Shown here one piece after another: positions 36,796-46,199 of a stretch of 64,000 nt of DNA (position 1 is the first letter of the stretch; every line of letters starts with the position of its first letter). The notes under the pieces are model-generated. The model worked only from the letters and a program-made list of their open reading frames with translations. It did no database searches and was not told the DNA's origin. Made by a program: the position numbers and the translations under genes. The DNA lies in contig NZ_QEWP01000021.1 in assembly GCF_003121985.1 (NCBI RefSeq), forward strand, positions 17,075 through 81,074, given 5' to 3'. Source of the DNA: Marinilabilia rubra. GTDB lineage: Bacteria > Bacteroidota > Bacteroidia > Bacteroidales > Marinilabiliaceae.

Positions 36796-36944
36796 TAACA
36801 GATGATTAGATTTTTATAGTTTTCTGAACCATATCAGGCATATAAAAACAGGAAATGGGGGTATTGCTTTGTCATAAAAGCAACACCTCACATCAGGATA
36901 CCAGACGCTGCATTTAGGCCTGCCCCCATGCTCATTGCTCTTTA

Positions 36945-38480
36945 TTAGCCTCCAAGCTCATCAACAGCCTTCTCAATCCGGGAAACCACCTCATCCTGCC
37001 CCAGCATTTCGATAATGGTAAACAAATCGGGTCCAAAACTTCCGCCAACCATTGCCAGACGCAATGAATTCATTACTGCCCCAAAGTTCAACTCACCGGC
37101 CTTGATCATTGAAGAAACCTCTTCTTTCAAGGCTTCGGCTTTCCACTCGCCATTCCAGTCTTTAAAGAACACTGCCAGTTTACCCATGAATGCAGGTACA
37201 TCTCCTTTCCAGCGCTTTTTGGCAACTTTGGAATCGTATGATTCAGGTGCGACGAAGAAAAAGAAAGACTGATCCCATAATTCATGAACAAAGCTCACCC
37301 GCTCTTTCACCAATGCCACAATGCGTGACAGGAAATCGACGGCAGGAGGCGTTATCCCTTTCTCTATCAAAAACGGCCCAAACAATCCGGCCAACTCTTC
37401 GTCAGATCTTTTCATCAGGTATTGATGATTAAACCATCTGGCTTTTTCAGGATCAAAACGCGCTCCGGCCTTATTTACACGATCAAAAGAAAAGGCATCA
37501 ATCAATTCCTCTTTGGAAAAGAGTTCCTGCTCTGTTCCGGGATTCCACCCCAACAGTGCCAACATATTTATAAAAGCGTCAGGAAAGTAGCCGTCTTCAC
37601 GGTAACCGGCAGCAACCTCACCACTTTCGGGGTCAGTCCACTTGAGCGGAAATACCGGGAATCCAAGCTTGTCCCCATCCCGTTTGCTCAGTTTTCCTTT
37701 TCCCTGAGGCTTCAGAATCAGTGGCAAGTGCGCAAAAACCGGCTTATCCCATCCAAAGGCCTTATAAAGCAAAACGTGCAACGGCATAGAGGGCAACCAC
37801 TCTTCACCACGGATAACATGGGTGATCTCCATCAAATGATCGTCCACAACATTGGCCAGGTGATAGGTGGGCATACCATCTGCCTTAAACAGAACCTTAT
37901 CATCCAGATCAGATGTTTTAAAAGACACTTTACCGCGAATCATATCCTCATCCTCAACATCAACAACCTCATCGGGCATCTTAAAACGAATCACAGAAGG
38001 TTCTCCTGCTTCGAGTTTTTGCTTTACTTCCTCATCCGAAAGCGACAATGAGTTGCTCATAGACAGGCGACTTCCCGTACCATAAGAAAATGTTTGTCCT
38101 TGTGATTCTGCCTCTTTCCTTGCTTTATCAAGGTCCTCAGCAGTATCAAAAGCATAATAGGCATGTCCTTTTTCAACCAGCAAATCAGCGAACTCACGAT
38201 ACTGCTCCTTCCGCTCACTTTGCCTGTAAGGGCCAAATGCTCCCCCCTGAACAGGTCCTTCATCAAATTCAAGTCCGCACCACCTCAACGATTCAATAAT
38301 ATAATTCTCGGCACCTTTTACATATCTTGTCTGATCTGTATCTTCAATTCGAAGTACAAAAGCACCCTTCTTCTGTCGTGCAAAGAGATAATTGAACAGA
38401 GCTGTTCTTACTCCTCCCATGTGCAATGGTCCCGTAGGACTGGGAGCAAAACGTACGCGGACTGAATTCTGTGAACCCAT
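36945..38480 (-). CDS. gltX: glutamyl-tRNA synthetase
   Basis: This 511-residue class I synthetase charges tRNA-Glu. The nucleotide-binding box is VRFAPSPTGPLHMGGVRTALFN and the KMSKS equivalent is GKLSKRDGDKLGFPVFPL, with the FVLRIEDTDQTR motif of GluRS. The C-terminal anticodon-binding helical domain ends at KAVDELGG. Length fits the Bacteroidota form. On the reverse strand a TATCTTTG box at 38516-38523 lies 36 bases before the ATG. Confidence 0.96.
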   Translation of the reverse strand: MGSQNSVRVRFAPSPTGPLHMGGVRTALFNYLFARQKKGAFVLRIEDTDQTRYVKGAENYIIESLRWCGLEFDEGPVQGGAFGPYRQSERKEQYREFADLLVEKGHAYYAFDTAEDLDKARKEAESQGQTFSYGTGSRLSMSNSLSLSDEEVKQKLEAGEPSVIRFKMPDEVVDVEDEDMIRGKVSFKTSDLDDKVLFKADGMPTYHLANVVDDHLMEITHVIRGEEWLPSMPLHVLLYKAFGWDKPVFAHLPLILKPQGKGKLSKRDGDKLGFPVFPLKWTDPESGEVAAGYREDGYFPDAFINMLALLGWNPGTEQELFSKEELIDAFSFDRVNKAGARFDPEKARWFNHQYLMKRSDEELAGLFGPFLIEKGITPPAVDFLSRIVALVKERVSFVHELWDQSFFFFVAPESYDSKVAKKRWKGDVPAFMGKLAVFFKDWNGEWKAEALKEEVSSMIKAGELNFGAVMNSLRLAMVGGSFGPDLFTIIEMLGQDEVVSRIEKAVDELGG

Positions 38481-38515
38481 ATTTTTAATTTTTATTTATT
38501 TTCTGTTTTCCGGCG

Positions 38516-38523
38516 CAAAGATA
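38516..38523 (-). promoter_or_regulatory. -7 box of gltX
   Basis: The reverse strand reads TATCTTTG, 36 bases before the start codon at 38480. Confidence 0.55.
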
Positions 38524-38562
38524 GAAAACGTCAATGGTTTTTAGAATGTTTAGAGTCAGAAT

Positions 38563-38598
38563 AAAAAAAGCCTGTCAGAAAAATCCAACAGGCCTTTT
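38563..38598 (-). terminator. terminator of the ribonucleotide reductase gene
   Basis: On the reverse strand GCCTGT and ACAGGC pair across a 12-base loop and run into seven T residues, 24 bases after the stop codon at 38622. Confidence 0.8.
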
Positions 38599-38621
38599 TG
38601 TTACAAAATGGCAAATTCAAA

Positions 38622-41180
38622 TCACCCACACTTGGAAGAACCACAGCTTTGACAAATCAGACAGCCTTCCTGATAAATCAATTCATCTGATCCACAGTTT
38701 TCGCAATGTCCTTTTTTGGCTTTGGTTCCATTGGGGATATATTTTTTCAGGGCCCGCTCAACGCCGTTTTTCCAGTTATTAATATTCTCATTGTCAAGCT
38801 GCAATCCGGACACCAAATGAATGGAATCTTCGATCTGCATACCGTGACGAAGAACACCCGAAATAAGCTTGGCATAATTCCAGAATTCCTTATTAAACTT
38901 GAAGGACAAACCTTCAATGGTGGTTTTATAGCCCCGTTTATTCACATACTGAAAATCATAACGAGAAGTTCCGTCGCTGTCACGGCTCTTTATAATATAA
39001 CCTTTCTGCACAGATTTAGGCAACAAGATACCATCCTCATCATCAGCCAAACCGGTAAAAATCTCATAAGGACGGCCTTCCAGCAAGCCAACAAAAGCAA
39101 TCCATTTCTCTTTATTATTCTGGAAACGTACAACATCAGCCTCCAGAGTTTCAGGCCGCTTTTTGGGGAATTTACCACCTTCTTCTTCTTTCTTTTCAGA
39201 ATTATTCAACAACACTCCGGCTCTGGAACCGTCACGATAGACAGTAACCCCTTTACAACCGCTCTTCCAAGCCTCCACATAAAGTTGTCCAACCAGCTCT
39301 TCAGTAGCTGTAGAAGGCAGGTTAATAGTAACACTGATGGAGTGGTCTACCCACTTCTGAACCTGCCCTTGCATACGCACTTTACTCATCCAGTCCACAT
39401 CATTTGAAGTAGCTTTATAGTAAGGTGACTTTTCAATTAACTTATCCAGTTCAGCCTGGGTATAATTCTTAGTTGTATCGATTTTATTAGCCTTCATCCA
39501 GGTCACAAACTTATGGTGGAATACGATGTATTCTTCCCAACTGTCCCCTACCTCGTCAACAAAATCAACACGTACTTCAGGGTCATTGGGATTCACCTTA
39601 CGGCGACGCTTGTAAACAGGCAAAAAGACAGGTTCTATTCCGCTTGAGGTTTGCGTCATCAGGCTGGTGGTACCGGTTGGAGCAATGGTCAGCAGGGCAA
39701 TATTACGGCGGCCATGCTTTTTCATCTCCTCATACATCTCAGGATCCGCTTCGGCCAGTCGCTGAATAAAAGGATTTTCTTTTTCTTTCTCTGCGTCGAA
39801 CACCGGGAAAGCACCTCTCTCCTTTGCAAGCCCTACAGATGATTTATAGGCAGAAGTCGCCAGAGTTTTATGTACCTCAACAGAAAATTCAGTAGCAATG
39901 TCGCTCCCGTATCTGAGTCCCAGGGCGGCCAGCATATCGCCTTCTCCTGTAATACCAATACCGGTACGACGGCCTTCTTCAGCTTTTTTGCGTATGTTGA
40001 GCCAAAGATTTTTCTCAACCCGCTTAATCTCTTCATCTTCCGGATCGGCAATAATTTTCTCCAGAATGCCATCTATCTTTTCCAGCTCCAGGTCTATAAT
40101 GTCATCCATAATGCGTTGCGCATGACCGGCATGTTGCTTAAACAAATCAAAATTGAAACTGGCATTTTCAGTAAATGGATTGTCAACGTATGAGTAAAGA
40201 TTAACGGCAATCAGACGACAGCTGTCATAAGGACAAAGTGGAATTTCACCACAGGGATTGGTACTCATTGTGCGATATCCAAGATCGGCATAACTATCAG
40301 GCACCGATTCGCGGATAATGGTATCCCAAAAAAGAATTCCCGGCTCGGCAGATTTCCAGGCATTATGCACCACCTTTTCCCACAGTTGGCGGGCATTAAT
40401 ATTCTTTTTCATTTTGGGGTCAGCAGCATCCACAGGATATTGTTGCTGATACTCGGTACCATCAACAACCGCCCTCATGAATTCATCATCTATCTTGACA
40501 GAAACATTGGCACCTGTTACTTTACCCTCTTCCATTTTGGCATCAACAAACTTCTCGGAATCGGGATGCTTAACCGAAACGCTCAACATAAGTGCACCGC
40601 GGCGGCCATCCTGAGCCACTTCACGTGTAGAGTTGGAAAAGCGCTCCATAAAAGGAACTATTCCGGTAGAGGTGAGAGCAGAATTCTTCACCGGTGACCC
40701 CTTAGGGCGAATATGGGACAAATCATGTCCAACACCACCACGCCGTTTCATCAACTGCACCTGCTCCTGATCTACTTTCATAATGCCCCCGTAAGAATCG
40801 GATGGACCGGCATCACCAATTACAAAGCAATTGGACAGCGATGCAACCTGATAAGCATTGCCAATCCCGGCCATAGGGCCACCTTGAGGTACAATGTACT
40901 TAAACCCCCGAAAAAGCCCGTAAAGCTCCTCTTCCGACATTGGATTCGGGTATTTCTTTTCGATTCTGGCCACTTCACGGGCCAAACGCCAATGCATCTC
41001 GTCGGGTGTAAGCTCATAAAGATATCCATTGGAATCTTTGAGCGCATACTTATTCACCCAAACGCGGGCTGCAAGTTCGTCGCCATTGAAATACTCCAGG
41101 GCTTTTTGGTAAGCATCCTCATGTGTGAAGGTTTTTTCGCCATGCACCTTGGTTTGAAGATTGACTTCTGCTTCTGCCAT
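38622..41180 (-). CDS. nrdJ: adenosylcobalamin-dependent (class II) ribonucleotide reductase
   Basis: This 852-residue enzyme reduces ribonucleotides to deoxyribonucleotides using vitamin B12 to make the thiyl radical. Radical-site and substrate motifs are visible: SLSNCFVIGDAG, GSPVKNSALTSTG, STNPCGEIPLCPYDSCRL with the catalytic Cys-x-Glu, GITGEGDMLAALGL and APTGTTSLMTQTSSGIEP. The C-terminus carries four paired cysteines, CENCGSDELIYQEGCLICQSCGSSKCG, a probable zinc-binding and redox-relay tail as in other class II enzymes. It needs no small subunit, and none is adjacent. I searched the 1.5-kb upstream gap for a cobalamin riboswitch and saw no B12-box sequence. A hairpin terminator follows the stop. 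Confidence 0.94.
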   Translation of the reverse strand: MAEAEVNLQTKVHGEKTFTHEDAYQKALEYFNGDELAARVWVNKYALKDSNGYLYELTPDEMHWRLAREVARIEKKYPNPMSEEELYGLFRGFKYIVPQGGPMAGIGNAYQVASLSNCFVIGDAGPSDSYGGIMKVDQEQVQLMKRRGGVGHDLSHIRPKGSPVKNSALTSTGIVPFMERFSNSTREVAQDGRRGALMLSVSVKHPDSEKFVDAKMEEGKVTGANVSVKIDDEFMRAVVDGTEYQQQYPVDAADPKMKKNINARQLWEKVVHNAWKSAEPGILFWDTIIRESVPDSYADLGYRTMSTNPCGEIPLCPYDSCRLIAVNLYSYVDNPFTENASFNFDLFKQHAGHAQRIMDDIIDLELEKIDGILEKIIADPEDEEIKRVEKNLWLNIRKKAEEGRRTGIGITGEGDMLAALGLRYGSDIATEFSVEVHKTLATSAYKSSVGLAKERGAFPVFDAEKEKENPFIQRLAEADPEMYEEMKKHGRRNIALLTIAPTGTTSLMTQTSSGIEPVFLPVYKRRRKVNPNDPEVRVDFVDEVGDSWEEYIVFHHKFVTWMKANKIDTTKNYTQAELDKLIEKSPYYKATSNDVDWMSKVRMQGQVQKWVDHSISVTINLPSTATEELVGQLYVEAWKSGCKGVTVYRDGSRAGVLLNNSEKKEEEGGKFPKKRPETLEADVVRFQNNKEKWIAFVGLLEGRPYEIFTGLADDEDGILLPKSVQKGYIIKSRDSDGTSRYDFQYVNKRGYKTTIEGLSFKFNKEFWNYAKLISGVLRHGMQIEDSIHLVSGLQLDNENINNWKNGVERALKKYIPNGTKAKKGHCENCGSDELIYQEGCLICQSCGSSKCG

Positions 41181-41550
41181 GATGATCGTTTTTTTTAAAG
41201 GTCTGAAAAAATGGTATTTAATAATTTTTAATCCTCGCTTGTAGATGACTGCAAGTTAGGAAAGCTTTTTGTTCAGGGCAACTATTTTTTATCAACAACG
41301 CCAAAAGTTGTCCATTTTAAAACTCCAATAAACTGATTTAATGGTTTTTGATTTTTTGAAAAAATCAAAAAGTTTTCCAAAAAGAAAATCTTTATGAACT
41401 TTAAGATAATTTTCAATCCAGAAATTGGAATTTTCAAACCCACTGAGGCAGACTAGCCAACAGGTGTGTGGAAACACTTTTTAACAATCCGTCAGCGGAA
41501 AAGCAATGCCATTTTCCATTTTTTGGAAAACTTTCAACACCTTGTTAAAA

Positions 41551-41700
41551 TAGATCGTTAGATTTTTAAATACCTGCCTGACGGCAGTCAGGTGAGATGT
41601 AAGCCGAACCATACTATACTAATAGCCGGGGCTTTAAAGCAATCATCTGCATAATCGCAAAAAACTGATTGACAAATTATTACAGAAACTTAACGAAGTA
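41551..41700. repeat. dispersed AT-rich repeat, copy 1
   Basis: The segments GATCGTTAGATTTTTA, GGGGCTTTAAAGCAATCATC, GCATAATCGCAA, then TTATTACAG and TTAACGAAGTAT, recur in the same order at 46030-46170. A palindrome CCTGACGGCAGTCAGG is inserted only in this copy. Confidence 0.6.
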
Positions 41701-41889
41701 TCGCTATTAAAAACCCGGAATATTTTCACAAGAAATCGTCAAAAATGAATCAGGGATGGTTTCAATAAAATGATTTGTAGCCTTTTACAAAAGTTTAAGG
41801 CTGTAGTTTAGTTTTGCGATGATATTAACAATTAGGTTCTTTCTATAAATTACGTACCTTGTGAATGACACAAATAGGGCTAATCCATC

Positions 41890-42003
41890 AAGTCCCTGAT
41901 AAGCTTGCCTGCCGGGAGGCAGGGGGCGAACTAAAATAACCCCGGGGCAACTGTCCCGGGGTTAAACATGCTCGCGGCACCGGGTCCCTGAAAGGGGCCA
42001 ACT
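41890..42003. repeat. GC-rich hairpin repeat, distant copy with nested palindrome
   Basis: It carries AGTCCCTGATAAG, then AACCCCGGGG-type and CCCGGGGTT arms, and ends GGTCCCTGAAAGGGGCCAACT, matching the family at 8655-9016. A palindrome GCCTGCCGGGAGGCAGG interrupts the left end. Confidence 0.7.
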
Positions 42004-42152
42004 AATTCGGAAAGCGAGAGCTTCCTGGATGAATACGGTAGGTTGATCGAAGAGAGTTGAATTAAGATCGATGATACCTTTTTCCTGATTGATTAAGTTA
42101 ACTGACAGGGATCAAGATGCAAAGAGCTCGACCTGCAAAAGAGCTGGAGGAT

Positions 42153-42360
42153 GTTGCCCCCTTATCAGGGATCTTAGGGGGAGATAGTGCATCCAATCCC
42201 CGGGACTTTCGCCAGAGCCTGTCCCGACAAATTCGGGAGGGTTATTCGGATTCGCCGCTTTCAGCGACGGGGAGGTTCTTCTGTATGAGGGGGCTTTTCA
42301 AGTGTTCGATGTTTCTTGTACGTTCCTGATAAGAGGCCAACTATTCCGGATATTGTAGTG
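42153..42360. repeat. GC-rich hairpin repeat, distant composite copy
   Basis: It starts GTTGCCCCCTTATCAGGGA, carries CCCCGGGACTTTCGC and GCCGCTTTCAGCGACGGGG, and ends with the inverted end GTTCCTGATAAGAGGCCAACT. A second palindrome, TCCCGACAAATTCGGGA, is inserted into it at about 42221-42237. Confidence 0.7.
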
Positions 42361-42693
42361 GGTTATAAGATGTTGGCCTCATTCAAAAACTAATCATATC
42401 CATATATTCACCCCTGGCAGGTGTGCCCGGGGTTATTTAAATTTGCCCCCCTGTCTGCCCTGCTTACCGCCAGGAAGGCATTGGTGGAATTCAATAAAAT
42501 CGCCATTTTAAACTACAGCCAAGTTTAATGAAGTATTGATTAAACTAATTAGAGCCTATCTATAAGGTAAGTTAAATATGTTTTTAGCCATGTGTCTGAT
42601 CAGAAAGTGCCTATTGCAAACCTAAGGGATGCTTCGGGATGAGTATTTTGGTGGCAAGTATAACGCAGCAAGTGATACTTTATGGACAGACAA

Positions 42694-43920
42694 TTAAGAG
42701 AAAACCTCTTTCATTATGACTGCAGTGGCACCACACATGGAAGAAACATATTCACCGGCAGCTTCTCCATATTCTTTTCGCTTTTGAAAATCATTTCTAA
42801 TTTTTTCCACAAGGGGATAAAACTGCTTGTAACCCTCAATGGAGAATCCGCCATTACGGGCTACCAGGTCTTTAGCCTCCTTAAACTTATGATATCGCGG
42901 CCCAAACAGAACAGGAATTCCATAAGTTGCGGCTTCAAGGGTATTGTGAATGCCTTTCCCAAATCCACCCCCAATATATGCTACATGCCCATATCTGTAT
43001 ATGGCCGACAACAACCCTATGGTATCCACAATCATCACTTTAGCCGATGAAGAATCTGCCTTTTCACCCTCTGTATATCTGAAGAATGACACAGACAACT
43101 TACTCACAATTTGCTGAACATGCGACTCATGCACCTCATGAGGAGCAATAATCAATTTAACATGCTCCGGCGTCTGATTGATGTACTGAATAAGGATATC
43201 TTCGTCGGCAGGCCAGGTACTACCGGCAACAATAACAAATTCTGAACCTGCAGCAAACAACTCAGCCAAAAGCACATCCCTGGCAGAGTTTACAATTGAA
43301 GTAACACGGTCAAAGCGGGTATCGCCAACCACCTTATAGGCATTTATACCGATAGAATCGAGCAATTCTCCGGATTCCTTATCCTGGACATAGAATTTCC
43401 GGACCATCGAAAGAGTCTTACGAAACCAGGAACCATACCATTTGAAGAAGATCTGATCCTTTCGAAAAATGGATGAAGCACTATAAACCGGAACGCTGGA
43501 CTGTCTCAATGACCTAAAGAAATTGGGCCAGAATTCATATTTAATAAAAATGGCCACCTCCGGGTTAGCCAATTTAACAAACCAACGAGCATTTCGGGGG
43601 GTATCAGCAGGCAAATAACAAACCACATCAGCCTGATCATAATTTTTCCGCACCTCATAGCCTGAGGGCGAAAAGAAAGTCAGCAAAATTTTCTTCCCGG
43701 GATGTTTACTTTTCAAGGCTTCGATAACAGGACGCCCCTGCTCAAATTCACCCAGAGAAGCACAATGAACCCATACAACAGAATCGCCATTAAGTTCTTT
43801 GAGCTTTTCAAGTACACTTTTCCGTCCTTCTCTTAACAGACGTGCCTTTTCATTAAATGGACTTACCAGCCAAAGTACAAAAGAAAACAAATGAATCCCG
43901 AAAGTATATAACCAACTCAT
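42694..43920 (-). CDS. waaA: 3-deoxy-D-manno-octulosonic acid (Kdo) transferase
   Basis: This 408-residue glycosyltransferase transfers Kdo from CMP-Kdo to lipid A at the inner membrane. The N-terminus has a short hydrophobic anchor (MSWLYTFGIHLFSFVLWLV). Family patterns include VWVHCASLGEFEQGRPVIEAL with the active-site glutamate, LLTFFSPSGYEVRKNYDQADVVCYLPADTPRNARWFV, FIKYEFWPNFF, and the C-terminal GGFGKGIHNTLEAATYGIPVLFGPRYHKFKEA. The frame extends to 43980, but the ATG at 43920 is preferred because it gives the usual N-terminus. It shows that this organism makes Kdo-containing lipopolysaccharide, consistent with the WaaP-like kinase at 24 kb. Confidence 0.94.
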   Translation of the reverse strand: MSWLYTFGIHLFSFVLWLVSPFNEKARLLREGRKSVLEKLKELNGDSVVWVHCASLGEFEQGRPVIEALKSKHPGKKILLTFFSPSGYEVRKNYDQADVVCYLPADTPRNARWFVKLANPEVAIFIKYEFWPNFFRSLRQSSVPVYSASSIFRKDQIFFKWYGSWFRKTLSMVRKFYVQDKESGELLDSIGINAYKVVGDTRFDRVTSIVNSARDVLLAELFAAGSEFVIVAGSTWPADEDILIQYINQTPEHVKLIIAPHEVHESHVQQIVSKLSVSFFRYTEGEKADSSSAKVMIVDTIGLLSAIYRYGHVAYIGGGFGKGIHNTLEAATYGIPVLFGPRYHKFKEAKDLVARNGGFSIEGYKQFYPLVEKIRNDFQKRKEYGEAAGEYVSSMCGATAVIMKEVFS

Positions 43921-44591
43921 AAATATTTTTTCTGAAAGAGACGACACAAAATAGTTCGTTAGATTTTTAGATTTAAACAAACGACAGACAGAAGAACAAC
44001 AAGGTCATCTTCCAAATTCTGCAGAAAGGCCACCTGACAAGCAAGCATTTAACCAACACCCCATAAACAATTAACAAACAGCGCTTTTTGCTTTGAGATT
44101 GATATGAAATTTAAATCAAAAAATACAACTTTAACAATCTTCAATTTACCGACAATCACCGGTGCGCACAGGCCAATATTTTACAATTAATGCTTGTCTA
44201 TAAATTACCATTTGCTTCGTTACGCTTGCCCGAAAATTACTCATCCCGAAGGATCGGGACTCCGTATTTTCATGCCTCGCAACTGGCATTTTCTTAACAA
44301 ACAGTGTTCAAACTTAATATCTTTGCCGGCTTTACGGACAGGCTAATTAGTGTCGGTCCATAAACAAAGCGTTTTTCACGTGTTTGAGATAGAAAGTTCA
44401 AATCCAAGGCGTGTGAAAAATCTAAACCGCAGTCCCGAAGTAGCTTTTGTAAGTTTTTTTGAACAAAAAACCAACAAAAAGCACAATCGGGATGAGGATT
44501 TAGATTTTGAGCAACAACGCAGAAGTTGGACTTTAGGGACAAACACTAATTACATTTAAAAACCTAACAGTGCATTGATTCAGCCTGTTCA
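43921..44591. other. intergenic region with two inverted-repeat elements
   Basis: It contains a partial repeat (44194-44300) related to those at 13831 and 16025, including TCCCGAAGGATCGGGA at 44244-44259, and a 209-base inverted-repeat element at 44344-44552. Open frames on both strands of the latter are by-products of its palindromic structure. Confidence 0.65.
44344..44552. repeat. 209-base inverted-repeat (MITE-like) element
   Basis: The ends are TAATTAGTGTCGGTCCATAAA at the left and the inverse of TAATTAGTGTTTGTCCCTAAA at the right. The arms continue imperfectly toward a centre near 44450, where GAACAAAAAACC and CTTTTGTAAGTTTTTTTGAA fall. It has no transposase; probably a non-autonomous insertion sequence derivative. 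Confidence 0.7.
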
Positions 44592-44633
44592 AAACAAAAA
44601 CCGCCGGACGCATATAACAGCTTCGCCCGGCGG
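44592..44633 (-). terminator. terminator of pgk
   Basis: On the reverse strand CCGCCGGGCG...CGTCCGGCGG forms a long stem followed by TTTTTG, just after the pgk stop codon. Confidence 0.8.
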
Positions 44634-44658
44634 AAATATTTTATAGAATTACTCTCAA

Positions 44659-45918
44659 TTAACCACGGATGGCTTTTATACCGGGAAGAACTTTTCCTTC
44701 AAGATACTCAAGAAGCGCGCCTCCGGCAGTAGAGATGTAAGAAACCTCATCGGCCAATCCAAACTTATTGATACAAGCAACAGAGTCTCCCCCTCCAATC
44801 AAGGAGAAAGCTCCTTTTTTGGTTCCTGTAGCAATTGCATCTGCAACAGCACGAGATCCTTTAACAAAGGTATCCATTTCAAAAACGCCCACAGGACCGT
44901 TCCAAAGAATAGTCTTTGAGTTTTCAATAACCTCTTCCATTTCTTTAATAGACTCAGGACCTGCATCAAGTCCCATCCAGCCATCCGGAATATCATCAAC
45001 AGGCACAATCCTGGTATTGGCGTTATTATCAAAAGCGTCAGCAGCCAAAACATCAACCGGTAAATAGAGCGTCACTCCTTTTTCCCTGGCCAGTTTTTCA
45101 ATCTTAACGGCTAATTCAAGATATTCATCTTCACAGATTGAACTTCCCACATTACCACCACGGGCTTTAATGAAGGTATAAGTCATTCCCCCGCCAAGAA
45201 TCAGGTTATCCACTTTATCCAAAAGATTCTCGATGATGGTGATTTTTGTAGAAACCTTTGCACCACCCATAATAGCGGTAAAGGGTCTTTCCGGTGCTTT
45301 CAACACTTTGTCGAGACTTTGAAGCTCTTGCTCAATCAAAAAGCCAAACATCTTGCTATCATCAGCAAAGTAGTCGGCAATCACCGCAGTGGATGCATGT
45401 GCCCTGTGAGCAGTTCCAAAAGCATCGTTAACATAGACATCAGCCAAAGAAGCCAGGTCTTTTGAAAACTCTTTTTGTTTCTCTTTCATTTCACTCTTGG
45501 CAGCTTTCTTTTCCTCATCGGAAGCATCATCAGCAAGCTTGGGCTTACCCTCTTCCTCAAGATGGAATCGCAGGTTTTCGAGCAACAATACCTGTCCCGG
45601 CTGCAATGCAGCTGCTTTTTCTTTGGCATCAGCACCCACAGAATCTTTCGCAAGAACCACCTCAACTCCCAGTAGTTCGGCAAGTCTTCCCTGTACATGC
45701 TTCATTGAGAAGTCGGGGTTAATCTTTCCTTTTGGACGCCCAAGGTGAGACATAACCACAACAGATCCACCATCCGCAATTACTTTCTTCAAAGTAGGAA
45801 GGGCAGCCTTGATGCGGGTGTCATCTGTAATTTCGAACTTTTCATTGAAAGGCACATTGAAGTCAACACGAACAATGGCTTTCTTTCCTGAGAAATTGTA
45901 AGCTTCAATTTTCGACAT
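44659..45918 (-). CDS. pgk: phosphoglycerate kinase
   Basis: This 419-residue cytoplasmic glycolytic enzyme makes ATP from 1,3-bisphosphoglycerate. Signatures are [13 protein letters not shown] with [51 protein letters not shown], the hinge motif [11 protein letters not shown], and the C-terminal [13 protein letters not shown]. An insert ([20 protein letters not shown]) lengthens it compared with typical forms, as is common in Bacteroidota. A TATCTTTG -7 box lies on the reverse strand at 45964-45971 and a GC-rich hairpin ends the transcript. It is surrounded by envelope genes but is probably an independent unit. Confidence 0.97.
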   Translation of the reverse strand: MSKIEAYNFSGKKAIVRVDFNVPFNEKFEITDDTRIKAALPTLKKVIADGGSVVVMSHLGRPKGKINPDFSMKHVQGRLAELLGVEVVLAKDSVGADAKEKAAALQPGQVLLLENLRFHLEEEGKPKLADDASDEEKKAAKSEMKEKQKEFSKDLASLADVYVNDAFGTAHRAHASTAVIADYFADDSKMFGFLIEQELQSLDKVLKAPERPFTAIMGGAKVSTKITIIENLLDKVDNLILGGGMTYTFIKARGGNVGSSICEDEYLELAVKIEKLAREKGVTLYLPVDVLAADAFDNNANTRIVPVDDIPDGWMGLDAGPESIKEMEEVIENSKTILWNGPVGVFEMDTFVKGSRAVADAIATGTKKGAFSLIGGGDSVACINKFGLADEVSYISTAGGALLEYLEGKVLPGIKAIRG

Positions 45919-45963
45919 AATAATATACGAATTAAAGGGTTTCTATTCTGTTTTTAGGATCAA

Positions 45964-45971
45964 CAAAGATA
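45964..45971 (-). promoter_or_regulatory. -7 box of pgk
   Basis: The reverse strand reads TATCTTTG, 46 bases before the pgk start codon. Confidence 0.55.
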
Positions 45972-46029
45972 CAAAATCAGCCCGGATTAGGGAATGAAAG
46001 CAACATGAATTTTAAATCATTAACGTCAG

Positions 46030-46175
46030 AGACAAACTATTAGATCTTTAGATTCAAGATTCAAAACGAGCCATATAACAACAATAACCAGGGCTTTACA
46101 GCAATCATATTCATAATTGCAAGGTGTTTATTTACAGCCTTTCACAAAAGTCTAACGGAGTATTATTCATAAACC
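46030..46175. repeat. dispersed AT-rich repeat, copy 2
   Basis: Shares with 41551-41700 the ordered segments TTAGATCTTTAGATT, AGGGCTTTACAGCAATCAT, CATAATTGCAA, TTTACAG and TAACGGAGTAT. Between genes, upstream of pgk. Confidence 0.6.
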
Positions 46176-46199
46176 CTTACCCAGAATAAAGGGTGCATT

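Larger units (their letters stand above)
41181..42693. other. 1.5-kb non-coding region built of dispersed repeats
   Basis: This is the longest gene-free stretch in the window. In order it holds an AT-rich leader of nrdJ, a repeat block at about 41551-41700 also present near 46030-46175, a tract with ACAAAAGTTTAAGGCTGTAG, a GC-rich hairpin repeat (41890-42003) with a nested palindrome, a second diverged copy (42153-42276) with a right-end fragment to 42360, and a TCCCGAAGCATC-like palindrome at 42625. A 70-codon frame at 42117-42329 lies inside the repeat and is not a gene. Confidence 0.7.

Noticed and set aside
41181..41900. Cobalamin riboswitch upstream of the B12-dependent reductase
   Set aside because: Read on the reverse strand; no B12-box-like sequence or convincing structure was seen.
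42117..42329. 70-codon frame in the 1.5-kb gap
   Set aside because: Lies entirely within a copy of the GC-rich hairpin repeat, so it is not a gene.
44294..44559. Open frames on both strands (82 and 69 codons)
   Set aside because: They mirror each other across the inverted-repeat element at 44344-44552 and show no protein family signature.
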